NCBI GenBank assembly: GCA_964447605.1
Contig: CAYUTA010000011.1
Coordinates: 1-59,980, forward strand
Direction: 5' to 3'
Length of the DNA stretch: 59,980 nucleotides
Source: CAYUTA01 sp964447605
GTDB taxonomy: Bacteria > Bacillota > Clostridia > Christensenellales > CAG-138
Part shown: positions 8,222 to 16,694 of the stretch, in pieces
Layout: each line of letters opens with the position of its first letter
How positions within the stretch are numbered: the stretch's first letter is position 1
Notes under the pieces: generated by a model
Told to the model about the DNA's origin: nothing
Database searches by the model: none
The model's input: the letters and a program-made list of their open reading frames with translations, nothing else
Made by a program: the position numbers and the translations under genes

Positions 8222-9829
8222 ATGACCCGCATCCAAAAACGTACGGGCAAGCCCCGTTGGAATGGACGTACAACCACCGACCGCCTTTTGACCCTCGACA
8301 TGGCCCTGTGCGCGGATAAACGCACGATGGAACAGCGTGTGCGCGGCGTTTTTGCGCGGAGGCGCTCGGCGCGGTTTGCGCGCGTGCTCACGGCAATCCT
8401 GTGCCTTGTGCTGGGCATTGGTTGCTTCACCACAGCGTGCGTGCCCGCGCGGGAAGCGCCGGGCTCGGCGGCAGCCGCAGCGCTTGCCAATGCAGACGGC
8501 AGCGTATTGCTCGACGGCGGCGCACAGGCGCAAAGCCGGATGGAGCCGGCACCGCTGAACGCGACCCCCGAAACGGCCGAATGCCCGCTGTATGAACGCT
8601 TAGGCGTGCCGCGGCGCTGGCGGTTTGACGAGACCAGCGCGGACGGCCGAATGCGCGTCGTCGCGGACACGGATATCTCGCTGCCGGACGTTGCGGCGCT
8701 GCCCGTTGTCAGCGCGGAACTGCGCGAATTCACAGAGGAGGACTTAAAAAAGGTGACCGCCGTTTTGTTCGGCGAGAAAGCCGCCGTCACCGATTCGGAA
8801 CAGGACACCCGCGAATGGATGGAGCGGCTGGCGGCGGACATTAAGAAATTTGTTGATGAACTTGACGCCGGAACGAGCAAAAATAAGCTCGCCTCATGGG
8901 AAAAGTCCGTCCGCGGCCAATATGCTTACTACTCTGAAATGGCCAAAACCGCCCCGCCCGCTTCGGAAAAGCGTGAAAAAACGCTTGCATTCACCGAGCT
9001 TCCCAGCCATACGGGCGATACCTATTCAGGGTTCCGCGGCGACACGGTTTCCAACGGACAGGATTATACCGTAACCGCATCGAACAGCGGAATCAGCGTA
9101 TTTGAGGCGCAGGGCGGATCGGACGGCCCCATGCGCTCCGGCGCCTACCGCAGCGTACCCGAGGGCGTTACGCTGACAAAGGAACTGGCGATGGAGCGGG
9201 CAAGCGCGATTGCCGCGCAGATCACCGACGAGCTTACCCTCTGCCACGTATACGTTACCGGCAGGCACTTCGTAGAGCCGCAATATGCGCGTCCCTGGGC
9301 CTGGCAGTGCGTGTTCATGCGCGCGGTCAACGGCGCGCCTTCCGTTTATGACAGCCGCAACGTGAACTCCGATATCGCAACGGACATTGACGGCGGCGTG
9401 CCGAACGAAATGCTCGAGATCGCCATTGACGATCTTGGTGTGGCCAGTCTGCGCTGGGCGAACCCCATGGCCGTCACAGGCGTCACGCAGTCGGATGCGC
9501 AGCTCCTGCCGTTTAGCCAGATCGCCGCGGCAATCCCGGAGCAGTTGCGCACAAAGCTGGATCATGACGTGACGCGCAGCCAAGAGCAGACGCAAATCCA
9601 AGTGGCCGGGGTCAGGCTTGGGCTGATGCGCATCGGTAAACCGGGCGCGGCGGTCTATACGTTTGAGCCGGTGTGGAGCTTCTTCACCCGTTTTGCCGGG
9701 GAGGCCGGGGCATGGCAGACCAATCCGGATTTAATCGACGTTCTCGCCGACGGCGACCCCACGCACTGGAACTCCCTGACGGTCAGCGCAATCGACGGGC
9801 GCATCGTCGACCGCAACCGTGGCTATTAG
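8222..9829 (+). CDS. DUF6034-like secreted/lipoprotein-like protein, copy 1
   Basis: A 535-residue protein. Residues about 15-77 (TDRLL...CFTTACVPA) hold an RVRGVFARRRSAR segment, a hydrophobic helix and a Cys that could act as a lipobox; the same stretch opens the next gene. The long extracytoplasmic part ends in patterns typical of DUF6034 (LLPFSQIAAAI, VRLGLMRIG, YTFEPVWSFF). ATG 8222 is 10 nt after GGAGG; a TTG at 8216 is only 4 nt away and is the alternative. It follows the M56 gene by 65 bp and is probably in the blaI operon. The function of DUF6034 is not known; the operon position suggests an envelope protein under BlaI control. Confidence 0.7.
   Translation: MTRIQKRTGKPRWNGRTTTDRLLTLDMALCADKRTMEQRVRGVFARRRSARFARVLTAILCLVLGIGCFTTACVPAREAPGSAAAAALANADGSVLLDGGAQAQSRMEPAPLNATPETAECPLYERLGVPRRWRFDETSADGRMRVVADTDISLPDVAALPVVSAELREFTEEDLKKVTAVLFGEKAAVTDSEQDTREWMERLAADIKKFVDELDAGTSKNKLASWEKSVRGQYAYYSEMAKTAPPASEKREKTLAFTELPSHTGDTYSGFRGDTVSNGQDYTVTASNSGISVFEAQGGSDGPMRSGAYRSVPEGVTLTKELAMERASAIAAQITDELTLCHVYVTGRHFVEPQYARPWAWQCVFMRAVNGAPSVYDSRNVNSDIATDIDGGVPNEMLEIAIDDLGVASLRWANPMAVTGVTQSDAQLLPFSQIAAAIPEQLRTKLDHDVTRSQEQTQIQVAGVRLGLMRIGKPGAAVYTFEPVWSFFTRFAGEAGAWQTNPDLIDVLADGDPTHWNSLTVSAIDGRIVDRNRGY
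8267..8452 (+). repeat. 186-bp perfect direct repeat, copy A
   Basis: Identical base for base to 9853-10038 (offset 1586). It covers the N-terminal cytoplasmic and membrane segment of the first DUF6034-like gene. Identity stops sharply on the 3' side at a single mismatch followed by unrelated sequence. Confidence 0.95.
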
Positions 9830-9846
9830 GTAAGGAGGGCGCCGCC

Positions 9847-11316
9847 ATGAAACGTACAACCACCGACCGCCTTTTGACCCTCGACATGGCCCTGTGCGCG
9901 GATAAACGCACGATGGAACAGCGTGTGCGCGGCGTTTTTGCGCGGAGGCGCTCGGCGCGGTTTGCGCGCGTGCTCACGGCAATCCTGTGCCTTGTGCTGG
10001 GCATTGGTTGCTTCACCACAGCGTGCGTGCCCGCGCGGAAAGCGCCCGTGGATGTGGTTGCGGCGGGCGCAAACGCGGCGATCGGCGCAGGGACGGCAAC
10101 GCCCGCTTCCGCGCCGGCAGCGTCCGCCGGAGAAGCAAAAAGCGGCCCGTTGGTTACAGGCGGGACGGACTCGTTTGTAAACGGGCTGGAGGAAACGCCG
10201 TTTGTTCCGGCGGACGCCCCGGCGCGGATTGCGCGCGCGGCGACGGAGATCGCCCCGGGCGTGACGCTGGCGTTCAACGCGGACGTAACGGTTCCGCAGA
10301 CGGACGGCTATTCGGTTGCGCGCGCCATGTGGCGCGCGCTCGCGGACGCGGAGGTTCTCGCCCTGATGGAATACTTTTTGCCGGACGCGAACTGGACGGT
10401 GCGCTCGTCCGCGGCCGGGCCGGCGGAAGGCGACGCGTTTGATATTACACAGGCGGAGCCGGGAAAAGATTTCCAAATTGACACGGAGCGGGACGGTGAA
10501 ACCTATTCCGTCGCCGGGCGGCGCGAAGGCGATTATTTTTCCTTTCACCGTTCGAAGGGTATCGTGTACCGGGAGGGCTATCTCCTTGGCGACCCGGAAA
10601 TGGAGGCGGCATTTGGCAAAGCCATCCGCCAGCCAATCCCGCTTACGCAGGCGCAGGCGCAAGCCGTTGCGGACAGGGCGCTTTCCGACCTTGGAATCGC
10701 CGGCCTTGCCCTGCAACGCGCCGACCGGGCCTGTCTGTTTGGCGCGCGCGGCGGGGAAGGGGGCGTGGCCGTGCTCTCGCGCGGCTGGGACTTTGTCTAC
10801 ATGCCGGACAACAACGGCCTGACGGTTCCCTATCACGGCGGCGCAAACGGCGGCGCGAAGGACCCGCTTGCCTACAGCACGCTGAGGGAGGAGTGGATTT
10901 GGCTGTATGTGGACGAGGCAGGCGTCTCGCGCTTTTATTGGAACAACACCGGCCGGGAGCCGGAGCCGTTGTTGAAACACACCGCGGTCATTGGCGCGGA
11001 GGAGGTCGCGGACCTTGCGGCTGCGCGGTTGCAGCGGCAATTCTCGCATGTAAAGGAAACGGATGCGCTTATCGTCACAATCGAGGTGACCGGCATCCGG
11101 CTTTGCGCAGCCGTTATCGGCGACCCGGCCGGCAGGACGGGCGGCGTTGCTAAAGGGGCGGCGGACGCCCAGTCCTCCGGCCTGCTCATACCTGCATGGG
11201 AAGTGTCCTGCGTCACGCGCCACGGCGGTGAAGCGGCGACCGGTTTCAATATTGAATACTGCTATCTTCCGTTCAACGCCATTGACGGCGGCGCGCTGAT
11301 GCAGCGGGCCAATTAG
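9847..11316 (+). CDS. DUF6034-like secreted/lipoprotein-like protein, copy 2
   Basis: A 489-residue paralogue of the preceding gene. It starts at ATG 9847, 9 nt after AAGGAGGG and 17 bp after the stop of copy 1. Its first 64 residues apart from the first two are encoded by DNA identical to copy 1; the remaining extracytoplasmic part is clearly diverged but keeps the same order of motifs (WIWLYVDEAGVSRFYWN, ADLAAARLQRQF, VTIEVTGIRLC). This mosaic of a fresh N-terminus and an old C-terminus points to gene conversion or domain swapping. It is the last gene of the blaI operon as far as can be seen. Function unknown. Confidence 0.7.
   Translation: MKRTTTDRLLTLDMALCADKRTMEQRVRGVFARRRSARFARVLTAILCLVLGIGCFTTACVPARKAPVDVVAAGANAAIGAGTATPASAPAASAGEAKSGPLVTGGTDSFVNGLEETPFVPADAPARIARAATEIAPGVTLAFNADVTVPQTDGYSVARAMWRALADAEVLALMEYFLPDANWTVRSSAAGPAEGDAFDITQAEPGKDFQIDTERDGETYSVAGRREGDYFSFHRSKGIVYREGYLLGDPEMEAAFGKAIRQPIPLTQAQAQAVADRALSDLGIAGLALQRADRACLFGARGGEGGVAVLSRGWDFVYMPDNNGLTVPYHGGANGGAKDPLAYSTLREEWIWLYVDEAGVSRFYWNNTGREPEPLLKHTAVIGAEEVADLAAARLQRQFSHVKETDALIVTIEVTGIRLCAAVIGDPAGRTGGVAKGAADAQSSGLLIPAWEVSCVTRHGGEAATGFNIEYCYLPFNAIDGGALMQRAN
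9853..10038 (+). repeat. 186-bp perfect direct repeat, copy B
   Basis: Second copy of the repeat at 8267-8452, at the 5' end of the second DUF6034-like gene. Confidence 0.95.
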
Positions 11317-11583
11317 GAAAATCCGCGCGGCGTGCAGAATATCAAAACCGCGTTTTCTGACGGCCCATGGCGTTTACCGAAAGCAGCCGCACGGCAAAAC
11401 GGCCTGTCCGCCGCGCCCGGCCCGGGCAATGTAATCCGAACCCGGCAAAAACGGCTGCCTTTGGCGGATTGGCGGGTCATCCTCGGTCGGCATGGCGCCG
11501 CTTGTGACGCGCCTTCGAAAACCGGGTTCGGATCTGCCGGTTTGCTTAGCCCTCCCGCCGCCCGGCGGGACGATTTGCGCGAT

Positions 11584-12081
11584 TCAGCGCAACCGACGAA
11601 TCACGCCGCAGCCAATGCGCCCGCCCGCATCCCCGGCGGGCTGGCTGGTAAAATCGTCGCGCCGGCTGTGGACAATGACGGTCTTGCCGATGATTTCACG
11701 CACGGAGAACCGTGCGGTATAAAATGCCTGCCATGCATAGCCACGGTTTCCAAAAAGCGGCGGCAGGTCGCCCGCGTGGGCGGGATGCGGACAGTTTTTC
11801 GGATTGTAATGCCCGCCCGCGCCGGAAAATGCCATGCCTCCCCCGTCGGTACAGCTTCCGCCCGCATGGATATGCAGGGCATAGATGTTTTCGGCGCAGG
11901 GCGTGGGATCATACGGCAAGCCCCAAAGCTCGACCGCAACGAGCGCGCCGGTCATATGCGCATAAAAATCCGCACGTCCGTGCAGCACCGGCGTTTCCGC
12001 GCCGCCGCGAATCTCCGCCCGGGCGGCCGGACGCACACCAAGCGGAAGCAACAGCGGCTGATTCTGAGTTCGATGATTCAA
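11584..12081 (-). CDS. sodC: Cu/Zn superoxide dismutase family protein, no signal peptide
   Basis: The 165-residue protein keeps all metal ligands of the family: His70, His72, His91 and His138 for copper, and His91, His99, His102 and Asp105 for zinc (LHIHAGGSC, GHYNP, HPAHAGDLPPL, VIVHSRRDDF). Cys77 and Cys158 fit the structural disulfide, and GCGVIRR supplies the conserved C-terminal arginine. It would turn superoxide into peroxide and oxygen. The chosen start is TTG 12081 with GAGGTG 8 nt upstream; ATG 12111 has no such site. Unlike most bacterial SodC proteins there is no export signal, so it may act in the cytoplasm or be released another way. It is a single gene with hairpins on both sides. 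Confidence 0.85.
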   Translation of the reverse strand: MNHRTQNQPLLLPLGVRPAARAEIRGGAETPVLHGRADFYAHMTGALVAVELWGLPYDPTPCAENIYALHIHAGGSCTDGGGMAFSGAGGHYNPKNCPHPAHAGDLPPLFGNRGYAWQAFYTARFSVREIIGKTVIVHSRRDDFTSQPAGDAGGRIGCGVIRRLR

Positions 12082-12453
12082 GCGGCATGCACCTCGTTTT
12101 TCTATTACCATATGAGACGCATGCGTAAAAGGTGCCGCAATATGCTATCCATGCAGGCGCGGTGCGCCCGATGGAAAAAACAGCGCCCGCATCCGGCGGC
12201 GCATGGGCGCTGTCGGCATGTTGCGCCCGATTTTAGTTAAGCGGGGATTGCCCCGTTCAGGCCGGACGCTCAGACAGCCGGGCTTTACGGCCGGCGCGCG
12301 CCGCCGATTCCACACGCAAACCATACGGAAGAACCATAGCGCCGGCCAAAACAACGGCCGGGTTTGTGTGGACGCGCGCCCCTGCCTGCGGTCTGCCGCA
12401 ATGCGGGGCCATAGGGGGCGGCCATTTGTGTCAAGAGGCGCGGCTTTGCCGCC
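12082..12453. other. Gene-free stretch between sodC and the TIM-barrel gene
   Basis: It contains the terminator at 12175-12212 and the sodC upstream region. Short open frames on both strands lack ribosome binding sites and family resemblance, and I see nothing else. Confidence 0.5.
12175..12212 (-). terminator. Rho-independent terminator, minus strand
   Basis: Arms CAGCGCCC (12212-12205) and GGGCGCTG (12188-12181) form a perfect 8-bp stem followed on the minus strand by six T. It lies about 240 bp past the TIM-barrel gene and should insulate sodC from it. Confidence 0.7.
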
Positions 12454-13122
12454 TTACCATTGCTTGTCGCGATAGCTGGTCATGATTTTTTTAAACAGCT
12501 GGTTGGTTGTGGGTGGCGTGATGCTGATGGCGTTCGCTCCGGCTTCGATGGTCTGTTTGATGGATTCTCCGGTCGGCCCGCCCGTGGCGATGATGGGAAA
12601 TTCCGGGTAGAGCTTGCGGACGCACTCTACGACATAGGGCGTACGGTCAGCCGCGGAGATGTTGAGGATGGAGGCGCCGGCCGCAATGCGCGAGGTGATA
12701 TCGGTATTTTCGGATACCACGGTGATTACAATGGGGATATCCACCACGGCGCGCATATCCCGGATGATATCGGCGGTGATCGGCGCATTGACCACCACGC
12801 CCATCGCACCCTCCGCCTCCGCGTCCTGCGCCAGCGCGATCACGCGCGAGCCGCCCGTGATGCCGCCGCCCACGCCGCAGAAAACCGGGATATAGCTTGC
12901 GGCGATGATGGCGTCCGCTATCACCTGCTGCGGCGTAAACGGATAGACCGCCAGAACCGCGTCGGCATTGCAGTTGCGGATCACGGCCAGATCGGTGGAA
13001 AACACCAGCGATTTAATCCGCTTGCCCCAGATGATGATGCCGCTCGCGTTCCATACCTCCGGCGGCATCTCCACATAATGCCTGCGCAGCTGGCTGGAGA
13101 CCAGAGGAATCTTTTTTTCCAT
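12454..13122 (-). CDS. TIM-barrel family protein often annotated as hydrolase
   Basis: A 222-residue protein of a conserved Firmicutes family with beta/alpha-barrel features: SGIIIWGKRIKSLVFSTDLAVIRN near the start, FCGVGGGITGG, GVVVNAPIT, IVITVVSENTD, and the phosphate-loop-like IIATGGPTGES and GANAISITPPTT near the end. The GGG and ATGGP loops resemble phosphate-binding loops of barrel enzymes such as PdxS or PhnP-associated proteins, but the reaction is unknown. ATG 13122 has AAAGGA 11 nt upstream, a rather long gap. It stands alone, with a terminator downstream. Confidence 0.75.
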   Translation of the reverse strand: MEKKIPLVSSQLRRHYVEMPPEVWNASGIIIWGKRIKSLVFSTDLAVIRNCNADAVLAVYPFTPQQVIADAIIAASYIPVFCGVGGGITGGSRVIALAQDAEAEGAMGVVVNAPITADIIRDMRAVVDIPIVITVVSENTDITSRIAAGASILNISAADRTPYVVECVRKLYPEFPIIATGGPTGESIKQTIEAGANAISITPPTTNQLFKKIMTSYRDKQW

Positions 13123-13622
13123 ACGCTGTCACGTCCTTTGTAAGCATTTGCATTTAAAACCGCCGCCCAGCGCGGCGCTCCGCCGGCAAAACGCACAACC
13201 ATACCGTCCGCGTTGCCGTTTGAGATATCTGTCAATATAGAGAATTCGCGGTCTGCCTGTAGAAAACCTTTTCCGAATTGTGGGAAAATTGCAAACTTTA
13301 TAAAAAGAGTGTCGAGCGCGCGGCAGGTGCGAAAATACATGATATAATGTCCACGCGGCGGCCATTATACGCCTGCTGCGGCATCCTGTGCCGTCTCCCG
13401 GTCGGGATATGGTACAATGTCCGGCCACGGCGGATCGGTTCCGCCTGTTCTTCCATCTCCGGCAGGGCGGCAAAAGCGATGCCTGGTTATGCCGGAATCC
13501 ATAACGGTTATGCTGTCGTATACGGGGCAACGTTATGAATTATTATAAAGAATATTCCCGTCCCTATGCAACCAGTTTCTGTATTGCATGGTGTTATGGG
13601 CGAAAGAGAGGACATTGACACG
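13123..13622. other. 500-bp gene-free stretch upstream of the ECF sigma gene
   Basis: No credible gene on either strand. It holds the upstream region of the TIM-barrel gene and, toward the sigma gene, two extended -10 elements 70 bp apart (13340-13348 and 13410-13418). Confidence 0.5.
13340..13418 (+). promoter_or_regulatory. Two tandem extended -10 elements upstream of the ECF sigma gene
   Basis: TGATATAATGTCC (TATAAT at 13343-13348) and TGGTACAATGTCC (TACAAT at 13413-13418) share an extended -10 and the following GTCC, exactly 70 bp apart. Neither has a good -35. They could be two promoters for the sigma/beta-propeller operon, with leaders of about 200-270 nt. Confidence 0.4.
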
Positions 13623-14126
13623 ATGGAACAAGCTCTGCAGCATCAGCCGCCGATCCCGGCGGCCGACGCCGACGCACTGTTTGCCGCCTATGCCGACATG
13701 GTATACCGGCTGGCGTTTTTGCGCACCAAAAGCAGCGCCGATGCCGACGACGTGACGCAGGATGTGTTTTTGCGCTGCCTGCGCAGCAAGCCCGTCTGGA
13801 ATGACCGAGAGCACCAGAAAGCATGGTTTTTAACGGTGACGATCAACTGCTCAAAAACCCTGCTGACAAGCGCGTGGCGGCGGCGCACCGTCCCGGAAAC
13901 CGACGGCGTGCTGCACATGATGGAGCACGACACCGACGTTTACGGGGCCGTGTTGGCGCTGCCGGAAAAGTACCGTACGGTCATCCACCTGCACTATTAC
14001 GAAGGGTATCACGTCGCCGAGATTGCAAAGCTGACGCATGTGAGTCCCAACACGGTCAAGTCCCATCTTTTCCGCGCACGCGGTATGCTGCGGGAACAGT
14101 TGAAAGGGGAGTATTTCGATGTTTAA
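13623..14126 (+). CDS. ECF-type RNA polymerase sigma factor
   Basis: A 167-residue sigma-70 family protein with region 2 (about 17-85: LFAAYADMVYRLAFLRT, then DVTQDVFLRCLR) and region 4 (about 113-162: LPEKYRTVIHLHYYEGYHVAEIAKLTHVSP, then NTVKSHLFRARGMLREQL), and no region 3, as in ECF sigmas. The ATG at 13623 is favoured although its purine-rich AGAGG is 12-13 nt away; in-frame starts at 13596 are alternatives. It overlaps the next gene by 8 nt, so the two are translationally coupled and the downstream membrane protein is probably its regulator. Confidence 0.9.
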   Translation: MEQALQHQPPIPAADADALFAAYADMVYRLAFLRTKSSADADDVTQDVFLRCLRSKPVWNDREHQKAWFLTVTINCSKTLLTSAWRRRTVPETDGVLHMMEHDTDVYGAVLALPEKYRTVIHLHYYEGYHVAEIAKLTHVSPNTVKSHLFRARGMLREQLKGEYFDV

Positions 14127-16239
14127 GGAGCAGTATCACCGTGACAACGAGAAACTTCATGTAAAGGAGACGTTGCTCATGGAAATTAAGAAAAAGCAGG
14201 CTGGGGAGGCCCCCCGTCCTTGGGCGGAAAGGCGGAAGAGCAGCTTTGTGCGTTACGGCGCGGCAGCCGCGGCGGCGGTGCTGGTGGTCGGCGGCGTGCT
14301 GGGCGCGGTGCTTGCGGGCGCGCGTGTAAATGCCGGCCCCGCCCCCGCGGAGGGCGTGATGGCCGCAGCAGCCGATTCCACTGCGGCACAGGAAGCCGCC
14401 CCCGCCGCTCAGCGCCGGGCGCTTCAGGCCGAGTCCGATTCGGTACGCGCAATGAACAGCTACGACGAATTGTACGAACTGTTTGAACAGATGCGCCTGC
14501 GCGACGCAGCGGTTTACGGCGTGGATACGGCTGTCCTGGAGGACGCGGGCATGCCGGAGGCCACGGCGGAGGGCGGTGCGGGTGCAAACGCATCCTCAAG
14601 CAAAATAGCCGCGGCGGAAACCCCGCAGGGGGCGGCGGAGGGCAGGGCGGCCTGTCTTGCAGGTGATTTTAGCGAGACAAATACGCAGGTCAGGGGCGTG
14701 GACGAAGCCGACATCGTCAAGACCGACGGCAGGTACATCTACTACGTTGCCAATAACCAGCTCAATATCCTCGAGGCCGGCGGCAGCGACACAAAGCTTG
14801 TTTCCTCCACGCAGTTTGCCAACAACGACAAGTGGTGGGGCTATGCGTCGGAGATGTTTTTGCAGGGCAACCGGCTGATGATCATCACGCAGGGTTACGC
14901 TGCGGTCTGGACCCGGTCGGCCAACGGGGGGTACGACGCGTCGCGCGAGCAGACGCAGGTCGTGCTTTACGATGTGTCCAATCCGGCCAGGCCGCGCGAG
15001 GTGGCCGCGCTCGGACAGTCCGGCAACTATGTCTCCTCGCGCATGATCGGGGAATATGTATATCTCGTGACCTCGCATTATGTGTGGCAGCCCGTGCGCG
15101 AGCAGCCGGCCACCTATGTGCCGGAGTTGATTTCCGGAGGCACGGCCAAGGCCATTGCCGCGAGCGATATCCTTGTATACGGCACGCCGACGACCTCGGC
15201 TTACACGGTTATCGGCGCGGTCAATCTGGTGAGCGGCACGGACTATGCAACGGCAAAGGCCGTGTTCGGGGGCGCAGGCGACGTATACTGCAATACCGAA
15301 CACCTGTTGTTGACCAACGGCGAGTACAACCGCGAGGTAGGCGACGTCGCGCCCGATGTCAACGGTAAGAACGTACAGGTAACGACGGGAACCTCGCAGA
15401 CCAGGCTGCTGCTCTTCGACCTCGACGGCGAGAAGATCACGCTTACCGCCAATGCGACCATCCCCGGCACGCTGATCAACCAGTTTGCCGTGGACGAGTC
15501 CAACGCCGTGTTCCGGCTTGTGACCACCTGCAACAACAGCGTCGAGCGCATCTATACCGACGGCGTGGATACCTATGATTATGAGAGCGAGACCTACAAT
15601 TGCCTGTATACGCTCGATGCGAAACTCGATATGCTCGGCAGGCTGGAAAGACTCGCCGAAGACGAATGGATCGAGTCCGTGCGCTTTGACGGCAACATCG
15701 GCTATTTTGTAACGTTCCGCCAGGTCGACCCGTTGTTTGCCGTGGACCTGAGCAATCCCAGGGCGCCAAAGGTGCTCGGCGAACTGAAGATCCCCGGCTT
15801 CTCCGAATATCTGCACGTATATGGGGACGGCCTGCTGCTGGGCCTTGGCTATGAGGCCGATGAGAGCACCGGCGCCACAAAGGGCGTGAAGCTGTCCATG
15901 TTCGACGTGAAAAATCCCCGCAGCGTCAGGGAGCTGACCACCGAACGCATCGGCGCCGACTGGACCGCGGTGGGCGGCAACCATAAGGCCATCCTCGTAA
16001 GCGTGGAAAAAAACCTGATCGCGTTCCCGGCCGACAGCGCTTACTATATCTTTTCCTATACGCGCGAAAAGGGCTTTGAGCAGCTTGCAAAGGTCCGCAT
16101 GGACGACGGTCTCAACAGCTGGAACCTGCGCGGACTGTTCATCGGCGACTACTTCTATGTGCTCGGCGACGCGGGCGTAACCGTAATTTCCATGCGCAGC
16201 TGGGAGAAGGCCGCGCACTGTACGATCCCGCAAGGTTAA
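14119..16239 (+). CDS. Membrane-anchored beta-propeller protein, putative anti-sigma partner
   Basis: A 706-residue protein with a short basic cytoplasmic N-terminus (1-45), one membrane helix (about 46-68), an Ala/Glu-rich linker, and from about 190 a long extracellular domain of the Beta_propel family (PF09826 type), beginning with GVDEADIVKTDGRYIYYV. Repeated Gly/Asp blade sequences run to the end. GGGGAG precedes ATG 14119 by 8 nt; the start lies inside the end of the sigma gene. The topology (cytoplasmic tail, one helix, outside sensor) and the coupling suggest that the N-terminal tail binds the sigma factor, but it has no recognisable zinc-binding anti-sigma motif, so this is inference. 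Confidence 0.88.
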   Translation: MFKEQYHRDNEKLHVKETLLMEIKKKQAGEAPRPWAERRKSSFVRYGAAAAAAVLVVGGVLGAVLAGARVNAGPAPAEGVMAAAADSTAAQEAAPAAQRRALQAESDSVRAMNSYDELYELFEQMRLRDAAVYGVDTAVLEDAGMPEATAEGGAGANASSSKIAAAETPQGAAEGRAACLAGDFSETNTQVRGVDEADIVKTDGRYIYYVANNQLNILEAGGSDTKLVSSTQFANNDKWWGYASEMFLQGNRLMIITQGYAAVWTRSANGGYDASREQTQVVLYDVSNPARPREVAALGQSGNYVSSRMIGEYVYLVTSHYVWQPVREQPATYVPELISGGTAKAIAASDILVYGTPTTSAYTVIGAVNLVSGTDYATAKAVFGGAGDVYCNTEHLLLTNGEYNREVGDVAPDVNGKNVQVTTGTSQTRLLLFDLDGEKITLTANATIPGTLINQFAVDESNAVFRLVTTCNNSVERIYTDGVDTYDYESETYNCLYTLDAKLDMLGRLERLAEDEWIESVRFDGNIGYFVTFRQVDPLFAVDLSNPRAPKVLGELKIPGFSEYLHVYGDGLLLGLGYEADESTGATKGVKLSMFDVKNPRSVRELTTERIGADWTAVGGNHKAILVSVEKNLIAFPADSAYYIFSYTREKGFEQLAKVRMDDGLNSWNLRGLFIGDYFYVLGDAGVTVISMRSWEKAAHCTIPQG

Positions 16240-16679
16240 GCAAAGGGCTTCATGGTCCGCAAAAGCAACCGGAACACCGCCCGGACGTGAAAAAACCGCG
16301 TCCGGGCCTGATCATGCGGCTCGGCGTTGCGGCACGCCGGCCCGACAAACAATGCGGCGGCGGGATTGCCTTGCCAATTCCGAAGGTACCCATGCGGGAT
16401 CAGCCGGACAATCCGCCCAAATCAACGGCACGCGTGCGGTCTTGCCATCCCGCGTGCAGCAAAACAAACGGCAGCGGCCCAAAAGAACTGAGAAGCCCCG
16501 GCAGGAACGATCTTAATTGCGGCCAGCGACGACACGCGCCTTTGTCGGGTTCATATCCGCCGGTACGCCTATGGCCGCAAGCGGCGGATTGCCGCATGAA
16601 AAATCCATTTTACGTCGTCCCCGGGAAAAGACAAAGGTTTTTGATGGTCTTGGATAAATGGCATGATTTTCTTGTAACG
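16240..16679. other. Gene-free stretch with one strong hairpin
   Basis: A 9-bp perfect stem (16279-16287 with 16299-16307, 11-nt loop) lies 40 bp after the beta-propeller gene and may end its transcript, although no T-run follows. An open frame extends upstream of the lipoprotein start through this region but has no start signal. Nothing else is seen. Confidence 0.45.
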
Positions 16680-16688
16680 TGGTATACT
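16680..16688 (+). promoter_or_regulatory. Extended -10 promoter directly abutting the lipoprotein start
   Basis: TGGTATACT (TATACT at 16683-16688) is followed by 6 nt and then the ATG at 16695. No clear -35 is present, as is common for extended -10 promoters. The predicted transcription start coincides with the A of the start codon. Confidence 0.45.
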
Positions 16689-16694
16689 GTGGTT

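Noticed and set aside
11712..12128. Plus-strand open frame antisense to sodC
   Set aside because: The minus-strand frame carries all metal ligands of Cu/Zn superoxide dismutase, so the plus frame is the shadow.
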